A stretch of DNA of 64,000 nucleotides from Vigna angularis (lineage: Eukaryota > Streptophyta > Magnoliopsida > Fabales > Fabaceae). This document shows, one piece after another, positions 1-11,714 of the stretch (position 1 is its first letter; the number at the start of each line of letters is the position of its first letter). Under the pieces are notes generated by a model, which made no database searches, was not told the origin of the DNA, and was given only the letters and a program-made list of their open reading frames with translations. Both the position numbers and the translations under genes were made by a program. The stretch lies in NCBI RefSeq assembly GCF_016808095.1, contig NC_068972.1, positions 40,889,029 through 40,953,028 of the forward strand. The letters are read 5' to 3'.

Positions 1-253
1 TGATGCTGATGATGATCATCATCATCACTACTGACAGTGTTAACCAAGTCTCTGAAATAGCAGCACATGCAAGTGCCTTGGATCCTTCAATCTCATCACT
101 TTCAAATGATAAGTCCATGAAAAGCATATCCCAAAGAGGACAAAGGCGCAGAATATGTGCGTTACTAGGAAAATCTACACACCCATATATAGATTTTTTC
201 TGTGAGGGAATTTTGGATCCAAGACTTTCCCTTACTTTCATGCACGAAGTCAT
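1..253 (-). CDS. Partial ORF of unknown function, runs off the left edge
   Basis: Reading the minus strand from an ATG at 253, the frame stays open for 84 codons to the window edge. A pyrimidine-rich stretch (about 260-300) lies just upstream, as a 5' leader or an acceptor tract would. The peptide begins MTSCMKVRESLG and has a mixed, protein-like middle with SKALACAAISETWL at roughly residues 59-72. Its last codons come from a low-complexity GAT/ATC repeat (about 3-28), so the true exon may stop before the edge. I do not recognise the family. The opposite strand is also open here (3-305), so openness alone is weak evidence. It could be the 5' exon of a gene lying to the left, or chance. Confidence 0.22.
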   Translation of the reverse strand, partial: MTSCMKVRESLGSKIPSQKKSIYGCVDFPSNAHILRLCPLWDMLFMDLSFESDEIEGSKALACAAISETWLTLSVVMMMIIISI

Positions 254-998
254 GGACAAAAGGAAAGAGAGAAAAAAAAAAATAAGGAAAGAGAGGACGG
301 TGTAATGAATTGCTTTGGATAGTGACCTTAGGCTAAAGAACCAAATGTGTATCCCCCTTTCTTAAAGTCTGCGAAAGCCTCGAATGTGTGTGGAAACTTT
401 GTCTCCATCCTAAATCCTTGTCTTTTGTAGATGCCAATACCCTTTTCTTTTGGTGGGACTTAAGCAACAGTGTCTTTAGAGGGGCCTTCTCCACTCTTCC
501 CTTTTGTTCCAAACCAACAAGATATGGTATACGATGCCTTCTGTTCTTCGATTCACGTCGTATCATTCTTCTTTCTTCAATCAAAAACATACTAATTACT
601 ACACTCTTATAACTTAATTACCGTTGCAGATAAAGTTCACCTATATATCTTAAGTTATAAAAGAATCAAAATTGGATAACGAATATCTGTGAATCAAAGA
701 TTGATAGTACTTTAAATTTATATATATACACAGTCATATTTGGCCATCAAGTTTATATTTATATTCCTCACTGTTGCACTATCTTGTTTCAGTCTGATTA
801 ATTTGTAATTTTATCACATGTATTAATTAATAAGCATAGAACTTGTAACTTTGTTCTTGTTAAGTATAAATGCACTCATTACAAATGATTAGGAATTCGG
901 GAACATATGCAGACATTTTCAATCATCATAATAAACAAGCTGCTCCAAACATGTTTTTCCTCCAACTACAAGAAGATTCTTGTAGAAAAAGATTAACA

Positions 999-1000
<2 letters not shown>

Positions 1001-1039
<39 letters not shown>
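1001..1039. repeat. (AT)n microsatellite
   Basis: Uninterrupted alternating AT for 39 bases. Confidence 0.95.
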
Positions 1040-1046
<7 letters not shown>

Positions 1047-1879
1047 CAGTAGCTTTTCAAGGTTATTATTATTGTTGTAGTTAATTATATTATGATTATT
1101 AGTAGTATCTTTGTACATTGTGGTATGATTTACTTGGGTGAGGAGTAACAGAATTGTATTTTATGATATTACTTTTGACTTCAATGTTTAATCTGTAGCT
1201 TGGTTCTGTCATTGTTAATTGATATGCTAGACTACCAATAAAAGTTTGGTCATAATAAAAAAAACATTATTGGAAGCTGTTTGGTAATTAGATTAGCAAC
1301 GTTAGAGCATGGTCAAATCCAATCAATCTTAATCACCTGCTGCCACTTAATAAAGTTATATATGCCGATATATCAGAAAGATCAAAAAGAATATTTAAGG
1401 CAACTTTATGAGAAATAAGTGGCAGCAGAAGATGGAGAATTTGAAGAGGCAGCCACCATTATTTGAACAAAAAAAAAAGCCAGTTAGATAAAACCCATAT
1501 CTTGAGAAAGATACATTATATATAAATTTAAATATATAAGAGTAGTTTCCAAAAGGTTTAGGTATTTGAATTTTATGGTGGTTAGAAAGAAAGGTTTGGA
1601 AAGTAAAGTGAAGAGCAAGATAGGTCTTAAAGGTAGAGAAAGAAAGAAAAAAGATAAAGAAGGGAGTGATTGGGTGGAACAAAGTTTGGAGGGTCCTTGT
1701 TTACCCTAATGAGTGTGCCTCTTAATCCAAGAAATATTATATTATGATTAAATGGTAATACTAAGAAGTGAACTTTAGACATATTTAATGTAGAATTAAA
1801 TATTAATAAATGGTCCATTTAACAATAAATGAAATAGTAAACTTAAAATATAATAAATCTTTCTTTTTAAGTGATAATA

Positions 1880-2080
1880 AGTTTTGTTAGAATAAAATTT
1901 AACAGATCTTATGTTAGAAGTAAATTTTAAATTTAATTTAATCTTATAAAATAAATTGGTTTATAAGATAAAGTTTACATCCACTTATATTTTATATGAA
2001 ATCGCTTTATAAGGTTGGATCTCCAACCGTTAAGAGCTTGGTGACGCACCCCTTTTCTTACCATCCTCCATTAAGACAAT
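1880..2080. repeat. Possible diverged TRIM/solo-LTR fragment
   Basis: Words such as AATCTTATAAAA, a TCCACTTATA segment and AACCGTTAAG resemble those at about 50620-50830, where an AATGTGGGACTTAGAC tail also occurs. Small terminal-repeat elements of legumes often share this style, which is recall. Termini and target duplication are not visible, so this is a tentative repeat-family call. Confidence 0.25.
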
Positions 2081-4474
2081 TTTGGGTTGTGTAGTTGTCC
2101 TCGTGCGACAACCAACTTGCTAGGGCTCCACCATCAATTTAGTGGAACCATTGGGATCCATTAACCCTTTTTAAAACCTAGCTCTCTTTGCATGAGGGAT
2201 CATCCATCACAAACATGCCCTACAAACACACAAACATTTCTACTTTCCATGTCTCAAATCAGACCCACACTCATTAAAGAACCAACGAATTTTCCCGTGA
2301 TTTTCTTTTTTTGATTCTTCTTTCTTTTAGGCTAAGCCAAACCTTCTACTGTTCATATATTGACAAATCTCAGATAAAGAGAAGAAGGACGTGACTTTAT
2401 TAGTTATGTGATTATTATCTAATCTTCAAATCTATTTCTTCAAATAATTACCACATTTTTCTCATCCATTCCTTTTTCTGTATGACCGAATATTTATCGT
2501 CAATAAATAAATACAGTAATGTAAATGAATAACGCTGAAAAGAGGGCCCACTTATGAAAAAAATGGGTCTGATCTAGCTCAAGCCCAAATACCTTTTCGC
2601 TGCCTCTCACGTCGATTTGTATGTCGTCTATGTCACGTCTCTTAATTTTCATTCTCTCTCTATCAATGACATAATATAAAAACAATAGTTTTTCTCACTC
2701 GAAGTTAAGAAGTAATAAAAGACAGTTAGAACAATTTAAATAAATATAGATATATTTTTATAATAAAAATTCATTATTAAACAAAGTAGTTTAACTCATT
2801 TAATAATTCTACAAAGTTATACATAACAAGAAACATATAGTTGAAACTTATTTAAAAATATAAAAACTGTGAATCTTAAACTTATATTTAATGAATGTCT
2901 ATCTCATTTAATTTTATAATTTTGAATAAATTTCAACAAATAATACAATACATTTGAATAAAATTTACGGTTGCTATCACCTCATATTTGAGTGTAAAAT
3001 CAGATTCCTTCAATTAAGAGAAATCCATTTATTTCAATTGATTGAGCATGATAAATTTTCTTATACGCATTCAATTCTTACAGATGAAAAAACTAACCAC
3101 ATCTAAATCAATCATCAACAAAAGAATTAAAGCCAAAAAAGGAGGTAATATTATAAAATGAAAAGTTGGTGACATGTAACTGAAAATGAATCTTTGAATT
3201 TATTTAATCCATAATTGAAACTTAAAAATAAAGATTGATTCAACTTGATCTAATTTTTGAACTTTTCCAAACTTTCCCTTTAACTTTTTGTATTTTCACT
3301 TATTTTACTATTATAATCCCTGTAAAAAAAAAATTCTCAGATCCTTCTTGATTGGTCATTTGCTTTAAAAAAAAATTAATTACGTGCGTACTTTTAGTAT
3401 AAAGTGAAAAAAAAACTAAAGATTTATATGTCGGTAGATCTGAATTTTGTACATTTGTTGTTCACTATCGTAACATACTTAAAAGGTGTAACAAAAAACA
3501 CACATAAAAAGTAAAAGGTGACATACTGAAGCAAAGAATGTAAGATCTAAAGAATGTAGATGTATTCAAAAGTTTGGCCTAATTACTGTTTATGATAAAG
3601 AAAACAAAAGAAAAAACAAAAATTATGCCCTAAGGAAACTCAAATCACAATTTGTTCTCTAAAAAGGTATATGCCAAAAAGGAGGAAACTTCTGCACATG
3701 CATCACTACAAACAATAATTACCATTTACTATAAAAAAATAAAGTATGTATTTTAAGATTCTTTTTACTAATATCTTTTTGGACAAAATATAAATTATTT
3801 TCATATAGTTTTTAATATCACAACATATATAATTATTAATAGTTCACATAGTTTAAAATCAAAATTACATATATATTCCTTTTTAAATTTCTAAAACATC
3901 TTTTAAAGATAATGGACATAATTAATGTATATATATCTTTTTGATTATGATATAGATATATTGTGATTACAAGTTGAGAAAAAGGAAGAATTGAAAACCA
4001 CTAGATAAAGAAAGAAATGATCGATGGTTGTCTCCTAGTGGGCAGATAATTGAAATAGCAAAATAAGGCATATTTTTGAGGGTGAAGCTTTTGGAGTATT
4101 ATTTCGTTGGCACTAAGCAAACTTAGCACCTTTGGTTTGATTTGATGAAGTTAATTATTAATAGATGTAAGTGAAGAAAAAGAGAAGAAAGCTTAGAAAT
4201 TGTGGAAAAAGGTCGAAGTATGAAAATAAGCAAAGTAAGGAATGGTTGAAGAAGAGGCAGAGATGAAGAAAAAGAGAAAGCTTTGTTGTAAAAGGGGGAA
4301 GCACTTTCCACATTTATTCCTTCACTTTTATTTTTAATTTTGTATATAACAACCAGCTGCCAACTTTATCTTCCTGCTTTTCAGGAAAAATGGATTCCAT
4401 TTCATCCCACCCTTCTATTTATTATATAACAATAACAAAAGTATATCCACCAAACATAAACATCACTTCAATTC

Positions 4475-4501
4475 ATATATATATATATATATATATATAT
4501 A
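4475..4501. repeat. (AT)n microsatellite
   Basis: Uninterrupted AT dinucleotide tract of about 27 bases. Confidence 0.95.
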
Positions 4502-4897
4502 GTCATTTCAAACAACTAATATTAATCCATTAATTGCTTTCATAACCCATTCAAATCGAGAAGAATATAATAAGACCTTTTATGTTTACAGAATCAATTT
4601 TAACTTTCTTTTTTCATATTTCAACATATTACTTCTCAAAATAAGAAAATAATGAGAAAAAAACATTACATTAGCTTTTAAATAGACTAATATACTTTAT
4701 GAAAGAAAAAAAATTCTAATACTGAAAATAACAATGAACTAAAAGAAAATCTAATAAAGATAGACTAAAGAAAATTAATATTAAATTTTTTAAAACAAAA
4801 ATTTCTAAAAAATGAGTGTTAAAGTATATAAAATTTAAATTATGGAAGGATTTTTTTGAAAGAAATCGTGATTTTATTTAATTTATTCATAATGGTT

Positions 4898-4923
4898 TAT
4901 ATATATATATATATATATATATA
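4898..4923. repeat. (AT)n microsatellite
   Basis: Uninterrupted AT dinucleotide tract of about 26 bases. Confidence 0.95.
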
Positions 4924-7295
4924 ATATGTAATTTTATCAAAGATTTTGTGTAGTCTCGCATGTTTTTTTTTATATTTTAATAAAATCTTGATGTCTAGCA
5001 CGGGTTAATTTAGTGAAGAAAACAGTCAATTTTTTTTATACTATATTATCAATTTAGGGTTTAGGGTAGATCATAAATGATATTATGGCTATAGTTATAA
5101 TTTTTCTTTAACGTTGAAATGCACCTAAAATTTACCTTAAATTTCAAAGGGGACACCTTTTCAAAGAAAATATTTTTCTAGTTCAGAATGAGTAGAAGTG
5201 GCGACAAATAGTTAATTCAGAAGCTTAGGAAAACAACAGGGAAATTTTTTAACGTAAGATGATGTAGATTAAGAATGAAAAGAAACTAAAGTAACTCATT
5301 AAAGTAACAACATTAGCTTTTGTCTGCTAAGATTTCTTTAATTAAGTGAAAGCATATTAACATTAACATCTTAGATCTATTTCAAGTTATTCATATGAAG
5401 AATGGTCTTCCACTAATTTATTTTTCTATGTTTGTGTAAACAATGAAATAAGAGAGAATAGTCAACTTCTATTCTTTCCCTCTTTCTTCCAAAATTTCTT
5501 TTTGTTTTCTTTTACTCGAACATAGTTATTATACATTTATTTCTCTCCCTAGTTGTCGTGATTTATAAACGTTAAATACCAAGTATGTGTTTAGTTTTAT
5601 AAGCCATATTAACCTGATCATATCGGTATATTTTTATTAAAAACTATTAATCCTTAATTTTTTTAATATATGTTAATGTATGAAAGAAGGATTAATGTGA
5701 GAAACCTAATTATATATAAACCCTTTTGCTAATTTTTGAAATTGTTGAAAAACTCATATCCGTACATGGAGAAATAATTACACATGTCGTGTTGTTGAAG
5801 AGAACTAATGATGTATTGTCATTTAATCACACAAGTGTTCGTCAAAAAAGTTGAAAAAAAGAAGTGGAAAGAAATTAAAGAAAAATGAACCATAGAAAAA
5901 AAAAGTGAAGAAACGAAGGAAGTAAAAGGTATATAGGACATATAATACGTTAGATTTTGTGAGGTTAAGAGAGAAAACCTTAACTTTTGTCGACCAGAAC
6001 TACATTAATTCTTAAAGAGGCTATCTTTTAAAAAGCCATATAAGCGACAAATTCTATACTTATGCTTAAGGGTTTTAATTAAAGTAGAGAAGATAATGAT
6101 CTTTTAGTGATTCTAAAGTAGCAACATCTTTAAGGTTTTAAAGAAGAGATGCTTATCTATCTTTTTCTTAATACTGTTTTCTAAATAATACTTATTATAT
6201 TATATCATAAATTTATATATAATTGAACCCATATACCGCAACCTTTTCTTGCTTTCCAAAGATGAGAATGTTGGGTTACGAAAATCAAAGAAAGGAAAGT
6301 TATTCTTTTACAAAATGCTTCACACAAAGCATAAAAAGTAGTGCTCTTTTGATATATCTAAGTGAAGATTTTACTTTTTCCTTCCCAAATAAAAAAGTTG
6401 CTTCTACTTTGCACAATCCTTACGCTATGGATCATGCTTTAGTCAATATATCAAACCCCAATATTTCATTCAATTATGCATAGTAAGATGCATTATCAAA
6501 TTTAGTTATTAATATTATTCTTATTTAATTAAACTTAGACTTAAATGGTGATACATGTATACACTATAAGTTTACACATCATACTGTGAATGTTTCAAAA
6601 TCAAGATTTTTCAACAATAAAAGATAAAGTCACTTATTGGACTTAGATATATACATCATAACTTTGACAATTAGTGACTTGTTGATTTAGGATTAAAATC
6701 TAGATAAATAACTCTTCTAAACCCTAACAATAATTAAATCAAAATTTCATTAATTTAAAAACAAATTCAAGCAATTCACAATCTAATAATAAATCGATTG
6801 TGAAACTGTTGCAAAGAATTAATCCTTGTAGGTTCAAGTTCCTAAGAAGATTCCATGAACATGTGATTTGAACATTAAAAATACAAAGATTGAAAATAGA
6901 AAGAACATAACAATCCCAAATGTAAAATAATAAAAGAGAGAGCACAACTTTGTAAATTAGAAAAAGAAATTATTGTTTTCAAATATTATATGTGTTTAAT
7001 CATAGTCTTATATTAGTTATGAGTTAATTATATTATGGGACCTCTAACTTATTTATGATTTGAAAGGAATTCCATGATCATTTGGTAAATAACTGTTTAT
7101 GGATAATACTTAAGTTTTAATATTTAAGATTACTTTGTTCGTGTTTTTATATCTATTTTTGTCTTTATTTCAGTCTTTATATTACTAAAATACTTATAAT
7201 TTATTAGGTAATCTAAAATACTACTTTTAAATATTTTTATTTATTATTTATTTTTTCACATGAAAATATTTTATTCTCTCAATGTGTTTTAAAGA

Positions 7296-7300
7296 TATTT
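7296..7300. repeat. Target-site duplication, left copy
   Basis: TATTT immediately before the TGTAAC terminus; it matches 9776-9780. Confidence 0.65.
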
Positions 7301-9775
7301 TGTAACATCCCAAAAATACAGTATAAACTATATAATAGAATAATTACATTTAATAATATTTCAGTTCAGTTTTACACTAAGAAAAACGTACGGTTCTGGC
7401 CAAACGGCCTTACAGAAAGGTTACAACTAAAACTGTACAAGATAAGCAAAACTGACCGAACGATTTACAAAAGTTTATACCGAACGATCAACTAAAATCA
7501 AAAGAGAAGGTGATCAAACGACCACCTTACTATAAAACTAAACTACTGACCGAACGTCCTACTGTTTGGTCTTAACTTCAACTTCTACCAAATTTTCTTC
7601 TTCCAGCGTATCTTCCAACAGCGTGTCCCCTTCTACTCACATCCACACGAATGATCATAGCAACGACAAGACGAACGTACAAAACATGACAATACAGGAA
7701 ATGCAGGGTAAACTTATATAATTTAATTCATGCATAAACATACATTTTAAAACAATTCAACATACAAGGTAACTTTCAACATACATATCATACAAAGCCT
7801 ATTACTAGACTGACTGTCCGGACTGTATGAAATCTGTGTAGCTACAGGCGTTCGGGCACCCGGGTGATGTAGTAACTGGGATGCCCTCAACAGCTGCCAC
7901 CCGAGGTTAGCCCTATCTGTCCAAAGTAACCCTAAGGACTAGGACCTCCTGTCGTTCCCACACATGACCTACCCTCCTCTACGTGAAGACGAGTACTCAC
8001 GAAACATCAGGATGAACAACTAGCTTAGCATGCCCACAGTCATACTCTACAAATTCCAATATTCAAACATGAGTCGTTCCTCCCCGGAACGCTCGTCCAT
8101 AATCCACAACATTTCCATATCACATTTTCTTCATCTTTCATTAATAAAAATCTCATTTAGCCAATTCGTACAAAGATTCAAGAGAATTACAAATAACGAA
8201 CGTTCAACCCGAACTCATAACTAGACCGAACACGTAGAGCGAGACCGAGAGATCTCAAAGTTAAGAATGGATTTAATATTAAAGGGTTGATATCGGGTTG
8301 ATAAAGATGACGAGTACAATCATAAATCGCCATAAACTAATGTAACGAACGTCAATTACAACATTGAGCCAATTAGATGAACTGACTCTTGAGAACTCCA
8401 ATTGAACATCAAAAAAACCAGACCGAGAATGAAGATTCCAGAATGAAACCAATGAATAAGGATATTTCAAGGCATTCAAAACTAATACTTAGAATGATTC
8501 ACATGAAGAAACCGAACACTTGTGAATACTTAGTTTAATTGAGTTTAGTATCAAGAAATTCAAATGCTAGTCAAAGACTGAACACTATAGTGAACGAACC
8601 CTAGAAGGCTTGAACGAACGCTCGTATTAGGAAGTTTAACTTAAGGAGATAGAACGAGTGCCTGGTGTAAGACCAAACACTTGTTTAGGACGAACACTTG
8701 GTATGAGACCAAATGCTACAAAACTTAAAGAGAAAAGGCTTGATAATTATACTTAGATACTATTGGGATAGTGTTTAAGAATAACTACAATATACAATTA
8801 CATATATATAGATACTTAAATTTATAACGGGACACCAAGACACAACTATACTTGGCCGAACGCTCAAGCATAGTGATTCGAAATGCAGACGCTCGTCCTC
8901 AAATAGGATTCTTTCCAAATGAAAGAATCCACTTCTAACCAAGTTTACTAGAATTACCGAACAGTAAATGACCATTCAGTGACGAACGTACACTATCATA
9001 GTGGAATTTCATATTCAAAATGCATTTATATTTGCCTAATTTCTTAACATATAGTTCCATAACTTTGTACATTCATATTATAATAATTTTCATAAGATTA
9101 AACACCCATAACATAATTAATCATACTTCATATAATCAAACATATCAACAATCATACTTCATATCATTCATCAACTCAACACACGTACATGCCATTCAAA
9201 CATCATACAAATTAAATCATATAAGCTTCCCTTACCTCTAGCGTGAACGATCGTCCTAGAGGCAGAAGTATGGTTCGTCTGTCTACAAATATTTCTACTC
9301 TCAACGCTCAACACTCTTCGAACTAAAATCAAACCACAGAAAACCAAGAATGGTTCAGATAAGATGACAGCATGCAACCAGAACTTGATTTGCATGTACC
9401 AGAGAACGAACGGCTAAGGACAAGGAAGCTTACCAGTTCAGAACTCAAAACTGATCGGTTCAAACTGAAGCTTGGGACGCCGGAAGTGCTTCTACGGTGC
9501 CTGAACGGAGATCGGAGTAGAGAAATGATGAGTTTCGGTAGAGAGAAGGGAAAGCTTTTTAGAGAGAAGGAGGAGAAATGAAAGATCAAAGTTTTGGAGA
9601 AGAAGATGCATGCAGAGAGTGGGACGTGATTTTTCAAAAACTCAGTTTTGCTTAAAACAGACGTCCGCTCATCTACTGACACCTGCATTCCACTATCTGA
9701 TTTTCGGATCCTCGTTGCTTGACACCTAGCGTCCGTTCATAGGGGTTTTTGGGTGCGTTTTTAATGGTTCTGACA
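7301..9775. mobile_element. Solo LTR (Ty3/gypsy-like), about 2.48 kb
   Basis: The block starts TGTAACATCCCAAAA and ends GGTTCTGACA, giving TGT...ACA termini. It is flanked by a perfect 5-bp direct repeat TATTT (7296-7300 and 9776-9780), as an LTR-retrotransposon insertion leaves. Inside, base composition is less AT-biased than the surroundings, and CGAACG-type words recur (for example GACCGAACG, CGAACGCTCG). No gag, protease, RT or integrase reading frame is visible on either strand. I infer a single LTR left after recombination between two LTRs. The superfamily is a guess from length and the TGTAACATCCC start. Strand cannot be fixed. Confidence 0.7.
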
Positions 9776-9780
9776 TATTT
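9776..9780. repeat. Target-site duplication, right copy
   Basis: TATTT immediately after the CTGACA terminus; it matches 7296-7300. Confidence 0.65.
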
Positions 9781-10783
9781 CATTTATTATAATATAATAA
9801 TTTAATGTTGTGGTCTTGCAGTTTAAAATATAATGATATATTTTTAAATTCAAATTATTATTAGTTTAAATAATGAATTATAATCTTCATTAACGTATAA
9901 AAAGAGTTTTCATTACAAATTGAAAAAAAGAAGTAAAGAGAAATATTTTTAAGCTTTGTTTTCTTTTTGCAATTTTTTAAAAAATAATTTTTAACTTTAT
10001 CAAATTTTTTTATTAATGTTTTCAAAATTAATGGTTGTTATGAAGTGCAATTACCTAATATTTTATATAATTCTTTTATTTTTATTTAGTTATCGGATAC
10101 TCTAATTTAAAATTTATATAATTATTATGTTTTTTTAAATATTTGACATTGAATACGTTCTTACGATATTAAATATTCCATAATATTATGTATTTTTTAG
10201 TTTTTTATAAAAAATAATTAATTAATATTGAAATAATAAGAAAATAAATATAAATATGGATATAAGTATATTTGTTGTCGAATAAGAATGTGAATGAGAT
10301 AAAAATTTTATGCATATAAGTATGAAGATGGGATGAGAATGAGAATGGAATTTTATTTTGATATAAAAATGAAAACCTATTCATACACTCTGTTCTCATG
10401 CCTAGAAACAGGGAATGACATTTTAGAACAAATATATACTTTCTTAAGGGAAATGTTATTTGAAAACTTTACATGATTAAGATTTGTATATATTTTTTTA
10501 ATAATTATGATTCAAAACAAAACGTCCTTTAGTCTTCATACTTTCATTTTTTAGAATTTGTGTGGACTCAATAACAACAAATAACATTAATATGAGATAA
10601 CAAAGTAGCCATTTTGCTCCTATGGTAAAAAAAAGAGAAGAGAAGAGGAGATAATACAGCGCGAAGGTGACAAATGAGTATATAATAGTGAGAAAAACTT
10701 TAGGCGAAGATAGGTGAGAATAAAGATTTTTTTTTTTAAACTTACGTATCTAAGTCACATTTTAAACTTATTACCGAAAGTGT

Positions 10784-11140
10784 TAAGTCGTATACAGCGT
10801 TGACGACTTTATTATGAAGAATGAATTGCATAGACAAGTTTTTAATAATATTAAAGTTGTACTCCGTTGTGACGACTTCAGTTAGATTAATCTTCTTTAA
10901 TCACCACTTAAAACATAAGTAAAGTTATACAAGAGAATGATTATTTCACCTTTAATCCATTTGAATGGAAGTCGTGTATGAGAATGACAATTTCACAATA
11001 AATAAATTTTGAACTGAAGTTATGCCTAGAGTTGACGACTTTAGTGTTAAACCAATTTAACCTAAAGTCGTGCACCATATTAGTAACTTCAACATACATC
11101 CACAGGTAATTGAAGTCATGCACCACATTGCCGACTTCAG
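10784..11140. repeat. Cluster of six inverted GAAGTCGTGC...GACGACTTC units
   Basis: Six degenerate copies of one motif lie near 10784, 10852, 10967, 11015, 11063 and 11111. Each has an AAGTCGT-like left arm, about ten spacer bases often containing CACCA, and a GACGACTT-like right arm, so each could fold into a hairpin. Such arrays are typical of subterminal or internal repeats of non-autonomous DNA transposons. No terminal inverted repeats were found around this cluster, so the element's ends are unknown. Confidence 0.55.
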
Positions 11141-11591
11141 TTTAGGCCATTTTTAATTTCTTTTTTGTTGATTCTATAAGTTAACTTGGTATATGTGGTG
11201 CATTTTTTGTGGTAATATTAGGTTTTTTTAATTTTGGTGTATGTTTTTAGATAATTTTAGGTTTGTCGAAGAAAAGTTGAATTGAAAACTGAGATATTTA
11301 TTAATATAATTGAAATTACAAGGAAAATTCATCAGGATTGTTTATATGAACAATTGTTCTATGATGTCTTTCATTATTTTGATAATAAGAGCACTTTTTA
11401 GGTTTGTTAGGAGTTTGCTCATGCATTTCATTATGGATATGGCTAAAAGTGGTCTTCTTTATTGATGACGTCTCATAATAGGGTCAAGTATGAAACGTGG
11501 TCCAATGTAAGTAGACCAATAATCTTTATTTTGAATTGGATATAATTGAGTCTCATAAGCCTTGAAGATATTGTAAAGGTTGTATATAGAG

Positions 11592-11714
11592 ACAACAAAT
11601 GTTAATATCTATAGATGACAAAAAATAATCCACAAACACATAAGGACAAAACAACTAATGTTAATATTTATAGATGACAAAAAATAATCCACAAACACAT
11701 AAGGACAAAACAAC
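11592..11714. repeat. Tandem duplication of a 59-bp unit
   Basis: The segment beginning AATGTTAATATCTATAGATG at 11598 recurs at 11657 with one visible difference (ATCT versus ATTT). Both copies run through the CACAAACACATAAGGACAAA words. The 59-bp offset is constant, showing a recent tandem duplication in non-coding DNA. Confidence 0.9.

Larger units (their letters stand above)
254..7295. other. AT-rich intergenic DNA without a supportable gene
   Basis: Only short random ORFs are present on either strand. It holds three (AT)n microsatellites, poly-A/T runs, a diverged LTR-like patch near 1880-2080, and a two-copy TTTAGGG telomere-like word near 5055. The small ORFs at 333-590 (-) and 6223-6483 (+) have no recognisable motif, so I do not call them genes. 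Confidence 0.6.

Noticed and set aside
3..28. GATGATGATCATCATC palindrome
   Set aside because: A simple GAT/ATC trinucleotide repeat that folds on itself; no sign of a regulatory role.
5050..5070. Telomere-like TTTAGGG TTTAGGG
   Set aside because: Only two units; short telo-box words are common in plant intergenic DNA and do not indicate a telomere.
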